A stretch of DNA of 64,000 nucleotides from Roseibium aestuarii (GTDB taxonomy: Bacteria; Pseudomonadota; Alphaproteobacteria; Rhizobiales; Stappiaceae). Position numbers and translations under genes: made by a program. The stretch lies in NCBI RefSeq assembly GCF_008477545.1, contig NZ_VORA01000001.1:62001-126000 (forward strand). Direction: 5' to 3'. Under the pieces are notes generated by a model, which saw only the letters and a program-made list of their open reading frames with translations, had not been told where the DNA came from and ran no database searches. Of the stretch, positions 19,319-28,486 are shown piece by piece. Numbering within the stretch: position 1 is the stretch's first letter; each line of letters begins with the position of its first letter.

Positions 19319-19528
19319 TCAACAGTCCCGGCAGGTCTTCAGCCCGACGAGGGAATAGAGCGGGCAGTTGCCCACCACCGACGTCAGAAGGAAGATCGCT
19401 GCCACCGCGAGGGCGAGCCAGTGCAGGATGCCGTGTCCCAGCATGGGCAGGACAAGTGCTGCATAGATCAGGAGGGCGGCTGCAATGACGCGCAGCGCCC
19501 GGTCCACGATTCCCATATTCCTGGTCAT
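19319..19528 (-). CDS. DUF2892 (YgaP-type) small membrane protein
   Basis: 69 residues starting MTRNMGIVDRALRVIAAALLIYA, with two membrane helices and a conserved end VVGNCPLYSLVGLKTCRDC. This is the DUF2892 family, usually linked to rhodanese and sulfide genes. A GAGGAGGAA ribosome site lies just upstream. It is the first gene of the leftward sulfide operon. A role in sulfur relay or transport at the membrane is suggested by context and by the three C-terminal cysteines, but is not established. Confidence 0.88.
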   Translation of the reverse strand: MTRNMGIVDRALRVIAAALLIYAALVLPMLGHGILHWLALAVAAIFLLTSVVGNCPLYSLVGLKTCRDC

Positions 19529-19588
19529 GGTTCTTCCTCCTCGGGTTAGACCGATGGAACACCTTAACCTGCAACGGGCCGGGCCCTC

Positions 19589-19603
19589 GGTGACATGGTC
19601 ACC
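19589..19603. promoter_or_regulatory. Palindromic operator before the sulfide operon
   Basis: GGTGAC-ATG-GTCACC is a perfect 6+6 inverted repeat, 61 bases upstream of the DUF2892 start codon. A weak -10-like GTTAAG on the minus strand at about 19563-19568 would put the palindrome near -41, the class II Crp/Fnr position. The adjacent Crp/Fnr gene is the obvious candidate binder; the 5-base spacing between GGTGA and TCACC is not the standard CRP or FNR spacing. Confidence 0.55.
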
Positions 19604-19639
19604 AAAGCCGGAGATTTTTTGAAAAGAGACCGGGAGAGC

Positions 19640-20320
19640 CTAGCGCTCTCCGGCGGAACGCGCCAGCCGTTCGATGGCGCTGCGCCCCACCAGGCGCACT
19701 TCGCCGCGCGCCTGCTCCACCCAGCCGCGCCGCTGGAACTCGGCCAGCGTGCGCGAGATCACCTCCCGCGCCGTGCCGAGTTCGGTGCCAAGGGCCTGAT
19801 GGGTGGCGTGCACCACGTTGGTCTCGTCTGCTAGCTCCAGCAGGCGGGCGGCCAGCCGCACGTCCATGCGCTGGAAGACGATGTGGTCGATCAGGGTGAA
19901 GAGATCGGTGATACGCCGGGAATAGGCCTTGAAGATGAACTCGCGGAAGAGCGACGACCGCCCGGCCAGATCATCGAAGGTGGCCCGGGGAATGGCGACA
20001 GCCCGCACGTCCGTCTCGGCGATGCCATCGGCGGAATAATCCTCGAAGGCCAGCATGCAGGCGGTGGTCAGCACGCAGCTTTCCCCTGCATGCACCCTGT
20101 AGAGGAACACTTCGCGGCCCGTGTCCGACTTCTGCTGAACCCGCACGGTGCCTTCGAGCAGGAGGAGCAGCGCATCGGCGGACTGTCCGGGCTCGAACAC
20201 CTGGGTGCCCGCCGGAACGGAGACGATCTGCGATCCGGCGACAAGCGCCTGCTTCAGGTCTTCCGGCAGGCGCTTCAGCCCCTCGAAACGTTCAATCCAG
20301 CTCGCGGTCTCGGTCGCCAT
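19640..20320 (-). CDS. Crp/Fnr-family transcriptional regulator
   Basis: 226 residues from the ATG at 20320 (ATG at 20347 is an alternative). A cyclic-nucleotide-like beta-roll (about 15-120) is followed by a dimer helix and a winged HTH (QALGTELGTAREVISRTLAEFQRRGWV). It lacks the N-terminal Cys cluster of FNR, but has two Cys in the effector domain (Cys82 and Cys88 in ESCVLTTACML). That pattern recurs in regulators beside sulfur genes and could serve as a thiol/persulfide switch (inference). It is transcribed toward the sulfide operon with a palindrome between them. Confidence 0.9.
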   Translation of the reverse strand: MATETASWIERFEGLKRLPEDLKQALVAGSQIVSVPAGTQVFEPGQSADALLLLLEGTVRVQQKSDTGREVFLYRVHAGESCVLTTACMLAFEDYSADGIAETDVRAVAIPRATFDDLAGRSSLFREFIFKAYSRRITDLFTLIDHIVFQRMDVRLAARLLELADETNVVHATHQALGTELGTAREVISRTLAEFQRRGWVEQARGEVRLVGRSAIERLARSAGER

Positions 20321-20442
20321 GCGGGTCTCGTCCAGTCCTCTCGGCATGCAGTCGGGCCGCCGCGTCTGATGCAACCTGCCCCGCTCCGCAATGTGATAAG
20401 CCCTTTCGCCGCGAAGGAAAAGGGTGGGGGCAGCTCACAAGC

Positions 20443-23073
20443 CTATGAGGCGTGGGTTGCGACCTTTTGCCGGTGGCGGATGCGGTCGCTCGCGCTTCGA
20501 ACTCCCGACAGAAGCCGCGACCAGACGACAGACGCCACGAGCCCGGCGGCAATGGAGCCGAAATAGACCGCCAGCATGATGGCCGGCGTGGGCAGCAGGG
20601 CGCCGAGCTTGAACCGGACGACGTGGACCACCAGCGGGTGGCAGAGATACATGAAGTAGGTGGCTCCGGCGAGCAGCACGAGCAGCTTGCCGATCCGGTA
20701 CTCGATGCGGACCGTGGCGACCAGTAGGAGGATCGCCAGGGCACCTGCGAGCCACCAGGGACGGCCGGTTTCCGCACCGAACTGGGCGAGCGCAAAGCCG
20801 AGGGCCACCAGCGGAACAGCCAGTTTTTCAAGCCAGCTCCGTGCAAAGAAGGCAGCCCAGCCGAGGAAGAAGGGATAGAGCCAGCCATCGACCGTGAGAT
20901 TGATCTCGTTCCCGTTGGGCCATGCGGCCCGCCCCAGAATGCTCAGACCGCCGGCAAGTATGGACAGCCCCAGCATGACGACGAAGGGTCGCTCCCGCAT
21001 CAGGTACCGGAACGCCGGAATGAGAAACAGTCCGCAGGTGATGACCATGGCGTGGATCAGGCTTTCCACGAACCAGAAGCTGAAGAGAACGCTTCGCTCT
21101 TCCGGAGTGAGCACGAAGACGCTGCCCAGAAGATACCAGGAGATGGACTTCGCGGCCGGTGTGACCACCAGAAGAGCCGTCATCAGCAGCATGTAGGGGA
21201 TCAGCAGTCGCGTCGCGGTGCCCACGAGAAAGGCCCGCACTTCCCCCATCAGCAGCTTCGGGAGATGGATCATCGCCATGCTGTAGCCGGCCAGCGCAAA
21301 GAGAATCCCGGAGCCTCCGCGCAGGAATTCCGTATGATCCGGATTGCTGTGTCCGAGGAAGATGAGGGAGATCGCCAGCAGCCTGAGGAGAACATCCGTG
21401 CCCATGGTGAGCCGCCGGCGGACCGGACCTGCCGTCCCCACCTCCGGCTGATGCGCGTCAGCCCTTGCCTGAAGCTGAGCAACGGGCAGCGTCTCCCATC
21501 CTTCGGGGATCGTGCCGATCAGTTCCTCCAGGCCAATGGAGACGCTGACATAGGCGAGGGAATCGCCACCGAGGCCGGCGAAGCTGTCCTTCTCGTCCGG
21601 AAGCGGACGGTTCATCGCGCGGGCGTAAAGCTCGGCGACACTCATCTCCCGACCGCGCGTGGCCCGTGAGGCGGCTTCGGCGGCGGCCATCTTCGTCAGT
21701 CCGGTTTCGCGCAAGGTGACCAGATCCACCTTTCCGGACGATAGATGAGGCACATCGGTGACCGTCCAGGCGAAGATCGCAACCGGCGGCAATCCGCATT
21801 CGCGGGCGACAAGGGTCCGCGCGGCATCCGGATCACCGGACCGCATGGCGAGCAGCAACGCCCCGTCGTTGCCCGTCACGAGCGCATCGAAGCCCGCCTT
21901 GCGCAGAAGGGCTTCCACGTCGTCGAAGCCGATCCGCAGTCCGGCAATCTTGGCAAAGCGGCTGAGCCGGCCAACGATCCTGTACAATCCTTCGGCCGTA
22001 CGCTCGGCCAGATCTCCAGTCACAAGTTCCTGAAGTTCGGCGCTTTTCGCCAGATCGGATCTCGCGAGCGCATAGCCCATCATCACGTTGGGGCCGCGAT
22101 AGACCAGCTCGCCGGAAATCCCCGGCTCGGAAACGGTGTTGCCCTCGCTGTCGCGGATCTCGAAGGAGCCGCGCGGGATCGGAAGACCGATGCAGCTCGA
22201 ATGCGCAAGGGCCAGATCCGGCGGCAGATAGGCCATGCGCGCCGTGGCCTCCGTCTGGCCATACATGACCACGAAGGACAGCCCATGGCTCTTGGCAAAC
22301 TCGGCGTAGGTGCGGACGAGATCCGGCGATAGCCGCCCGCCGGCCTGGGTCAGCGTCTTCAATGTCCTGGGCGGCGCGTTTCGCAGCCCCAGCCGTTCGA
22401 ACAATTCGTAGGTGTAGGGAACACCGGCGAGATCCGTCACCCCCACCTGATCGAGGAAGGGGCGGAACGCGCCATCAATCACCGACAGGTTGGTGAGGGC
22501 GATGGTTCCGCCTGCCTTCAGGAAGGAATTCAGCACGGACAGACCGTAGGAATAATGCATGGGCAGCGTGGTGACAGCCACGCGCTCCGGGCCAAGCCCG
22601 AGATACTCCGCGATCGACCGGGCATTCTCATGCAGGTTGGTGTGAGACAGCCGAACGAGCTTGGTGGACCCTGTCGACCCGGAGGTGGAGAGCATGACCC
22701 CCAGATCGGGGTGCAATGGGTCGGAACTGCCGGGGCCGGAGGTCAACGTTCCCGCCTGCCAGATCAGGTCCGGCTTGAAGGTGCTGACCAGCGCACCGTC
22801 ATGGGCAACGGTTCCCTCCGCCGCCAGCACAACCGGCCACCCCGCCTGAAGGGCACCCAGATAGGCAGTCACCGCTTCCGGCGTATTGCTCATTTCGAGA
22901 AGCAGGAGCCCGCGATCCTTGCCTGAGATCCGCCGCAGATCGGCACCGAAGCCGCGAGCGAGATCATCGAGCTCCCGGTAGCTGATGCGGCGACCATCCT
23001 GCGCGATCAGGGCGCAGCGATCGGCATGACGGGCCAGGTCGGAAAAGAAGAAGGTCTGGGTCTCGGTCAGCAT
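20443..23073 (-). CDS. Adenylation-carrier-acyltransferase-3 fusion protein
   Basis: 876 residues in three parts. Residues 1-460 are an acyl/amino-acid adenylating enzyme: P-loop STSGSTGSTKLVR, YGQTEATARM, TGDLAERTAEGLYRIVGR, and the catalytic Lys region SSGKVDLVTL. Residues about 470-540 are a carrier domain with the phosphopantetheine site GGDSL (Ser505). From about 560 there are roughly ten membrane helices ending in TYFMYLCHPLVVHVV, as in membrane acyltransferase-3 proteins. It probably activates an acid, loads it on its own carrier and passes it to an exported acceptor such as a glycan or lipid. It stands alone between unrelated operons. The acid and acceptor are unknown. Confidence 0.85.
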   Translation of the reverse strand: MLTETQTFFFSDLARHADRCALIAQDGRRISYRELDDLARGFGADLRRISGKDRGLLLLEMSNTPEAVTAYLGALQAGWPVVLAAEGTVAHDGALVSTFKPDLIWQAGTLTSGPGSSDPLHPDLGVMLSTSGSTGSTKLVRLSHTNLHENARSIAEYLGLGPERVAVTTLPMHYSYGLSVLNSFLKAGGTIALTNLSVIDGAFRPFLDQVGVTDLAGVPYTYELFERLGLRNAPPRTLKTLTQAGGRLSPDLVRTYAEFAKSHGLSFVVMYGQTEATARMAYLPPDLALAHSSCIGLPIPRGSFEIRDSEGNTVSEPGISGELVYRGPNVMMGYALARSDLAKSAELQELVTGDLAERTAEGLYRIVGRLSRFAKIAGLRIGFDDVEALLRKAGFDALVTGNDGALLLAMRSGDPDAARTLVARECGLPPVAIFAWTVTDVPHLSSGKVDLVTLRETGLTKMAAAEAASRATRGREMSVAELYARAMNRPLPDEKDSFAGLGGDSLAYVSVSIGLEELIGTIPEGWETLPVAQLQARADAHQPEVGTAGPVRRRLTMGTDVLLRLLAISLIFLGHSNPDHTEFLRGGSGILFALAGYSMAMIHLPKLLMGEVRAFLVGTATRLLIPYMLLMTALLVVTPAAKSISWYLLGSVFVLTPEERSVLFSFWFVESLIHAMVITCGLFLIPAFRYLMRERPFVVMLGLSILAGGLSILGRAAWPNGNEINLTVDGWLYPFFLGWAAFFARSWLEKLAVPLVALGFALAQFGAETGRPWWLAGALAILLLVATVRIEYRIGKLLVLLAGATYFMYLCHPLVVHVVRFKLGALLPTPAIMLAVYFGSIAAGLVASVVWSRLLSGVRSASDRIRHRQKVATHAS

Positions 23074-23262
23074 CAGGGAGATCCGGAGTGGCGAGCCTTG
23101 AAAAAACGGACTCGAAACAGAAAAAAGCTATTTGCAAATGGCGCGACGGGCAGGTGCCGTCGCGGCCTAAGCTACATCACCGGTCTGACAGAGGGAAAGG
23201 GCCCATCGCGATTTCTGGCGATCAGGGTCTGGAAGAATGCCCATCATGGTGAATGGGCGCGC

Positions 23263-23303
23263 CCTGACGGGGTGGAGGGAACGTGTCCTTTCACCCCGTC
23301 AGG
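23263..23303 (-). terminator. Hairpin downstream of the galactoside operon
   Basis: Perfect 12-base inverted repeat CCTGACGGGGTG / CACCCCGTCAGG, 17-base loop, located about 50 bases past the beta-galactosidase stop. No long T-run follows, so termination may be partial. The rest of 23074-23350 shows no gene. Confidence 0.65.
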
Positions 23304-23350
23304 CGGTGCCGAGCGGTAGGCTTGCCGCCACGCGCTGGGCTGTCGCCCGC

Positions 23351-25285
23351 CTACCCCCGCCAGATGGCGACCTGTTGCGGGGTGAGGCGGCGGGTGCCGA
23401 GGAGGGGATTGGCGCTTTCCGGCAGGTCCCAGGGTTGCGTGCCATAGTTGAAGGCAAAGAGCAGGTCTCCGCGCCGGCGCAGACGGATGAAGTCGGGCAC
23501 GGGCAGGGTGTCGAGCCCGGCCGCCTCGACCGCCAGCCTCAACGTGCCGGTCAGCAGGTCCTCGTCGGGCCAGCAGGCAAGCGCCATCACGTTGCCGCGC
23601 CGGGTCAGGGCCGGATCCCCGTTGGCGAAGCGGGCCAGAACCGCACAGTCCCGGGCGTCCACATATTCGCGCCAGCGGATGCCTGCGCCGGAAACCTCTC
23701 CCGAGACCGCATCGCTGAGACCCGGGCGCAGGGTAGACACCTGGGTGACCCGGGTGCCGGTCAGGGGCTGCAGCGGGCCGGGCGCCAGCTCCTGCGGAAT
23801 GCGGAAGCTGCGGTCGCGGGATCCGCTGCGCGGGCCGAAGAGCACCACGCCCTCTGCGCCTGCGAGCGCGGCACGCGCGGCCTCGTCCACATGCACCATC
23901 GTGGGCACGACCACGAGCCGGTAGTCGGCGAGGTCACCGCCAGGCCGCACGAAATCCACATCCAGCCCGAGACGGCGCAGGGCCTCGTACCAGCGGAAGC
24001 AGAGTTCCTCGAAGCGGAAGTCCTTGCCCTGCGGCTGCACCATGGTCGACCAGTAGGACGCATAGTCGAAGACGAGGGCAACCTGGGCGCGGCCGCTGTC
24101 CGGCAGGGTGCCGAGCATTGCGAGTTCGCGGCCCACCTGGGCGGCCTCCCGCCCACCGACCGACCACTCGTCGCTGCCGGCGAGGTTCAGGCCCGCATGC
24201 ATCTGCTCCTGGGCGAAATCGGCCTGGCGCCAGCGGAAATAGCTGACGACCTCCGCCCCGTGGGCCAGTGCCTCCCAGGTCCACAGGCGCACCATTCCGG
24301 GCTTGGGCACCGGGTTCCAGGGCGCCCAGTTCACCGGACCGGGCTGCTGCTCCATGACCCAGAAGCGCCCGCGTCCCACAGCCCTGTAAAGGTCGTGGTG
24401 ATATGCGGCGATGTCGGGATGAGAGGTTTCGGCCCAGCGGGTGCGCTCCGCCTCGGAGAAGGGGAATTTCTCCACGAAGCCGATCGGATAGCTGTCCCAG
24501 GAGGCGAGATCCAGATTGTCGCCCACTTTGAAATGGTCGAAATCCGAGACGAAGCCCATGAAATTGTGGGTGATCCAGCGCCCCGGCGAATGCTTGCGAA
24601 TGATCTCGCACTGCATCCGGTCATAGTCGGCGATCTGGTCGGAATGGAAGCGCCAGAAATCGTGGCGCGTGGCCGGATTCGGCTCGGTCACCGTGCGCGC
24701 GGGCAGGGCGACATCCTCGAAACTGGCGAGCTCCATGGACCAGAACACCGTGCCCCAGGCCTCGTTCAGCTGGTCGACGCTCTGGTAGTGCCGGCGCAGC
24801 CAGGAGGCGAAGGCCTTCCGGTCCTCCTCGCCCCAGGAGAGCGTGGTGTCGTGGCAGCCATATTCATTGTCCGTCTGCCAGCCGACGATCCCCGGATGGG
24901 TGCCATAGCGGGCGGCGACCTTCTCCACGATGCGCGCGCTTTCCCGCCACCAGGTCCGTGACGAGAACGTGTAGTGGCGGCGCGACCCGAAGCCGCGCAC
25001 CTGGCCGTTTTCCTCGAACGGCAGGATGTCGGGGTATTCGTCCACCAGCCATTTCGGTGGGGTCGCGGTGGGCGTGCCCAGAACGATTTTGAGACCGGCC
25101 GCATGCAGCACGTCGATGGCCCGGTCGAGCCACTCGAAGGTGAAGTGATCACGGCAGGGTTCGATCCGTGACCAGGCGAACTCGCCGATGCGTACGTGGG
25201 AGATGCCGATTTCGCGCATGCGCCGGGCATCCTTGGCCCAGCGGCTTTCGTCCCAGTGTTCCGGATAGTAGCAGACGCCGAGCAT
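23351..25285 (-). CDS. GH42 family beta-galactosidase
   Basis: 644 residues, typical GH42 length, starting [16 protein letters not shown]. The catalytic acid/base is Glu141 in QTDNEYGC and the nucleophile Glu312 in WVMEQQPGPVNW. A trimerisation domain and a C-terminal beta domain follow. There is no signal peptide, so it acts in the cytoplasm on imported beta-galactosides. It is the last gene of the sugar operon; its ATG shares one base with the ATPase stop (TAATG), so translation is coupled. Confidence 0.95.
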   Translation of the reverse strand: MLGVCYYPEHWDESRWAKDARRMREIGISHVRIGEFAWSRIEPCRDHFTFEWLDRAIDVLHAAGLKIVLGTPTATPPKWLVDEYPDILPFEENGQVRGFGSRRHYTFSSRTWWRESARIVEKVAARYGTHPGIVGWQTDNEYGCHDTTLSWGEEDRKAFASWLRRHYQSVDQLNEAWGTVFWSMELASFEDVALPARTVTEPNPATRHDFWRFHSDQIADYDRMQCEIIRKHSPGRWITHNFMGFVSDFDHFKVGDNLDLASWDSYPIGFVEKFPFSEAERTRWAETSHPDIAAYHHDLYRAVGRGRFWVMEQQPGPVNWAPWNPVPKPGMVRLWTWEALAHGAEVVSYFRWRQADFAQEQMHAGLNLAGSDEWSVGGREAAQVGRELAMLGTLPDSGRAQVALVFDYASYWSTMVQPQGKDFRFEELCFRWYEALRRLGLDVDFVRPGGDLADYRLVVVPTMVHVDEAARAALAGAEGVVLFGPRSGSRDRSFRIPQELAPGPLQPLTGTRVTQVSTLRPGLSDAVSGEVSGAGIRWREYVDARDCAVLARFANGDPALTRRGNVMALACWPDEDLLTGTLRLAVEAAGLDTLPVPDFIRLRRRGDLLFAFNYGTQPWDLPESANPLLGTRRLTPQQVAIWRG

Positions 25286-26394
25286 TATCGTGTCAGATCC
25301 CCGTTGAGCACGGCCAGGCCGTTCTGGTCGAAGAGATGGCAGGCCCTTGCGTTCAGGCCGATGGAGATGGAATCGCCCGCCCGCTGCGGGGCCAGACCGT
25401 CGGCCTTCACGGTCACTTCGGTGCCATCCGTCAGGTCGGCGAAGAAGATCGTCTCCGAGCCCAGATGTTCGGCAAGCCGGACCCGGGTTGTCAGCACACC
25501 GTCGCCCCGTCCGTCCGCGTTCATGTGCTCCGGCCGGATACCGAGGGTCATGGGGCCCGCCTGCACGGGTGTGCCGGCAAGGGTACGCCCGTTCAGCGGC
25601 AGGTCGATCTGCCCTCCACCCGGAAGCGTCACCCGCGCGGCGTCTCCTTCCAGAGCGACATCGACCTTGAGGAAGTTCATCTTCGGCGAGCCGATGAACC
25701 CGGCGACAAAGAGATTCGCCGGGCGGTGATAGAGTTCCAGCGGCGAGCCCACCTGCTCGATGTGACCGGCCGAGAGAACGACGATCTTGTCGGCCATGGT
25801 CATGGCTTCCACCTGGTCGTGGGTCACGTAGATCATCGTGGCCTTGATGTCCTGATGCAGGGCCGAAAGCTCGGCGCGCATCTGCACGCGCAGGGCCGCA
25901 TCCAGGTTGGAGAGCGGCTCGTCGAAGAGGAAGACCTCCGGATTGCGGACGATCGCACGGCCGATGGCCACGCGCTGCCGCTGGCCGCCCGAGAGCTGGC
26001 CCGGCTTGCGCTGCAACAGCGGTTCAAGCTGAAGCATCTTGGCGGCCATTGCGGTGCGTTCCGCGATCATGGCCTTCGGGTGTCCGGTCATCTTCAGGCC
26101 GAAGCCGATGTTCTCGGCCACCGTCATGTGCGGATAGAGCGCGTAGGACTGGAAGACCATCGCCACACCCCGCTCGGACGGGCCCACATGGGTCATGTCC
26201 TGATGGCCGATGGAAAGCGACCCGTCGGTGATCTCCTCCAGCCCGGCGATCATGCGCAGAAGCGTGGACTTGCCGCAGCCCGAAGGCCCGACGAAGACGC
26301 AGAACTCCCCGTCCTTCACCTCCAGATCGATGCCCTTGATCACCGTGACGGCGCCATATTGCTTGCGGATGCCGCGAAGGGTCACGTCAGCCAT
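25285..26394 (-). CDS. Sugar ABC transporter ATPase (UgpC/MalK/MsmK type)
   Basis: 369 residues from the ATG at 26394. Walker [10 protein letters not shown] is at 36-44, the signature [14 protein letters not shown] at about 135, Walker [18 protein letters not shown] at about 155, and a C-terminal TOBE/regulatory domain (about 240-369) includes GIRPEHMN. It energises the galactoside importer encoded upstream. The start overlaps the end of the alpha-galactosidase gene by eight bases. Confidence 0.94.
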   Translation of the reverse strand: MADVTLRGIRKQYGAVTVIKGIDLEVKDGEFCVFVGPSGCGKSTLLRMIAGLEEITDGSLSIGHQDMTHVGPSERGVAMVFQSYALYPHMTVAENIGFGLKMTGHPKAMIAERTAMAAKMLQLEPLLQRKPGQLSGGQRQRVAIGRAIVRNPEVFLFDEPLSNLDAALRVQMRAELSALHQDIKATMIYVTHDQVEAMTMADKIVVLSAGHIEQVGSPLELYHRPANLFVAGFIGSPKMNFLKVDVALEGDAARVTLPGGGQIDLPLNGRTLAGTPVQAGPMTLGIRPEHMNADGRGDGVLTTRVRLAEHLGSETIFFADLTDGTEVTVKADGLAPQRAGDSISIGLNARACHLFDQNGLAVLNGDLTR

Positions 26395-28486
26395 GGGTGG
26401 GGTCTCCGGTGATGGGTTCGAGTTCGAGGAGCAGGGCGCTTTCGGGGCGCAGCATCGGCAGGGGCAGACCGGCGGACGTGAGGTTCGCCAGATCGAAGGA
26501 GACGGCGCCGGCGAGCAGGTCGCGCTGGGCCTGCGAGCTGCGGATGAACTCCGGAGCCTGCGGGGAATGGGAGGCAATGCGCCAGCGGCCACCGAAGCGG
26601 GTCGCGGCAGCGGGCAGGCGCAAGGGGGCGGGCTGTTCCGCCACCATCTGCGGCCCTTGCGCCACGATCACCGCGATGCGATCCGCAGAGGCTGCACCCC
26701 AGACGTGGCGACCGTCCACCGGATCGAGCCGGAAGGCGGCGCCCGGCGCATGGAGCAGGGATCGCAGGCGCTTGTGGGTTGCGATATATCCGCCCAGCTC
26801 CTCGCGCTCCGCCGCGCTCATCTCCAGCGGATTGAGTTCCACGCCGAAGTGATAGGCCATGGCCACCAGTGCCCGGAACGACAGGCTCAGGATCCGGCCG
26901 GTCTGGTGATTGGGGCTCGCCGAGACATGGGAGCCGAGCAGCTCCGGCGGCAGGAAGGCCGAGGCTCCACGCTGGATCTCCAGCCGCTCCAGCGCATCCG
27001 TGCAGTCCGACGTCCACACCCGGTGCGTCTGGGCGAGCACGCCGAAATCGACCCGGCCGCCCCCCGAAGCGCAGCTTTCGATCTCCACGGCCGGATGGGC
27101 CTTCCGGATGCGCTCCATCAGGGCATAGACGGCGCGGGTCTGGCGCGCGGTCATGGCGCGGCCCTTGCGCCCGCCCACATGGGTCAGGTCCCGGTTCATG
27201 TCCCACTTGATGTAGGCAACCGCATGGGCGCGCAGCACCGCGTCGATCTTGCAGAAGAGATGGTCGGAGACTTCGGGCCGCGACAGGTCGAGAACCAGCT
27301 GGTTGCGCGACAGCAGCAGCGGACGCCCCTCGACCTGCAGCACCCAGTCCGGATGTGCCTTGTAGAGCTCGGAAACCGGGTTGATCATCTCCGGCTCGAA
27401 CCAGATGCCGAACTCCATGCCGAGGCCGGTCACATGATCGACCAGCGGGGCCAGCCCGTCCGGATATTTCGTCGGGTCGATGTCCCAGTCGCCCAGGCTC
27501 GTGGTGTCGTCGTCCCGGCGTCCGAACCAGCCGTCGTCGAGAACGAAGCGCTCGATGCCGATCTCGGCGGCGGCGGTCGCCTGAGCCTTGAGACTGTCCA
27601 TCTTGTGGTCGAAGTAATTGCCTTCCCAGGTGTTCAGCGTCACCGGTCGCGGTCGCATCCCGCCTTCCGGCCAGGGCACCAGCTCCTCGCGCAGGAAGGC
27701 GTGGAAGGCGGCGCTGTCCGACCCCGCATAGGCAACCGGGCTCTCATAAGTGTCGCCCGGCGCCAGGCGCATCTCGCCCGGCTCGAAGAGCTCGCCCAGA
27801 TGGACGAGCCGCCGTCCGTCGTCGCAGCTGTCGATCACGATCTGGTGGTTTCCGGAAAAGCCCAGGGCCACGCCGAACCGCTCGCCACCACTCTCCACGA
27901 AGAGCATGGGCACCCGGTCGTGAGATGTGCGGCCGCGTCGGCTTTCCTGGGACCAGAGCCCCTGGCCGATTACGTCGCGCCGGGTCTGGAATTCCCGCCC
28001 CCACATTCCGGTGGTGTGTTCGACCAGAAGATCCGCTCCGGTGGTCGCGAAACTGCCCGCCATGCAACGATCGAGCTGATAGGCGCTCTCACCGTCGTTG
28101 GTCAGGGTGACGCGGGACGAGATCAGCCCGCCCTCGTGGGCGTTCAGCGTGATGGCAATCGCGATCCGGGCAACGCCGTCGCGAGCGCTCAGCGTCAGGC
28201 TGTTGTCCCCCCTCGTGGCAGACCAGCCGCTGAAATGGAGCAGGAAGTCGCTGCCGTCGCGATGGCCCGAGATCGCCGGCCAGCCGAAGAAGCCCATGCC
28301 CCCGGTCGGCAGAAGCACGCAGGACGGCACCGCCGCATCCATGCCGTTGATCCGGCTTGATCTTTCGATCAGCGGCGCTTCGCTTTCGCCAGCCGCGCCA
28401 AAGGCAAGGATCTCCGGCATGCCGCTTTCGGGAAGGCGCAGGGTCAGCCCCAGCGCGGAGGAGGAAAAGGAGACGATCGAACTCAT
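26387..28486 (-). CDS. GH36 alpha-galactosidase
   Basis: 699 residues from the ATG at 28486, which overlaps the permease stop (ATGA). The (beta/alpha)8 barrel contains the nucleophile Asp429 in YIKWDMNRD and the acid/base Asp494 in WTSDCTDALE. FVLDDGWFGRRDDD and CASGGGRVDFGVL are family signatures. There is no export signal. It hydrolyses terminal alpha-galactosyl residues of melibiose or raffinose-type sugars brought in by the adjoining ABC importer. Confidence 0.95.
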   Translation of the reverse strand: MSSIVSFSSSALGLTLRLPESGMPEILAFGAAGESEAPLIERSSRINGMDAAVPSCVLLPTGGMGFFGWPAISGHRDGSDFLLHFSGWSATRGDNSLTLSARDGVARIAIAITLNAHEGGLISSRVTLTNDGESAYQLDRCMAGSFATTGADLLVEHTTGMWGREFQTRRDVIGQGLWSQESRRGRTSHDRVPMLFVESGGERFGVALGFSGNHQIVIDSCDDGRRLVHLGELFEPGEMRLAPGDTYESPVAYAGSDSAAFHAFLREELVPWPEGGMRPRPVTLNTWEGNYFDHKMDSLKAQATAAAEIGIERFVLDDGWFGRRDDDTTSLGDWDIDPTKYPDGLAPLVDHVTGLGMEFGIWFEPEMINPVSELYKAHPDWVLQVEGRPLLLSRNQLVLDLSRPEVSDHLFCKIDAVLRAHAVAYIKWDMNRDLTHVGGRKGRAMTARQTRAVYALMERIRKAHPAVEIESCASGGGRVDFGVLAQTHRVWTSDCTDALERLEIQRGASAFLPPELLGSHVSASPNHQTGRILSLSFRALVAMAYHFGVELNPLEMSAAEREELGGYIATHKRLRSLLHAPGAAFRLDPVDGRHVWGAASADRIAVIVAQGPQMVAEQPAPLRLPAAATRFGGRWRIASHSPQAPEFIRSSQAQRDLLAGAVSFDLANLTSAGLPLPMLRPESALLLELEPITGDPTHG

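Noticed and set aside
16591-19488. A 965-codon plus-strand frame over the SQR and MBL genes
   Set aside because: Antisense shadow; no recognisable motif, and both minus-strand genes show catalytic motifs and ribosome sites.
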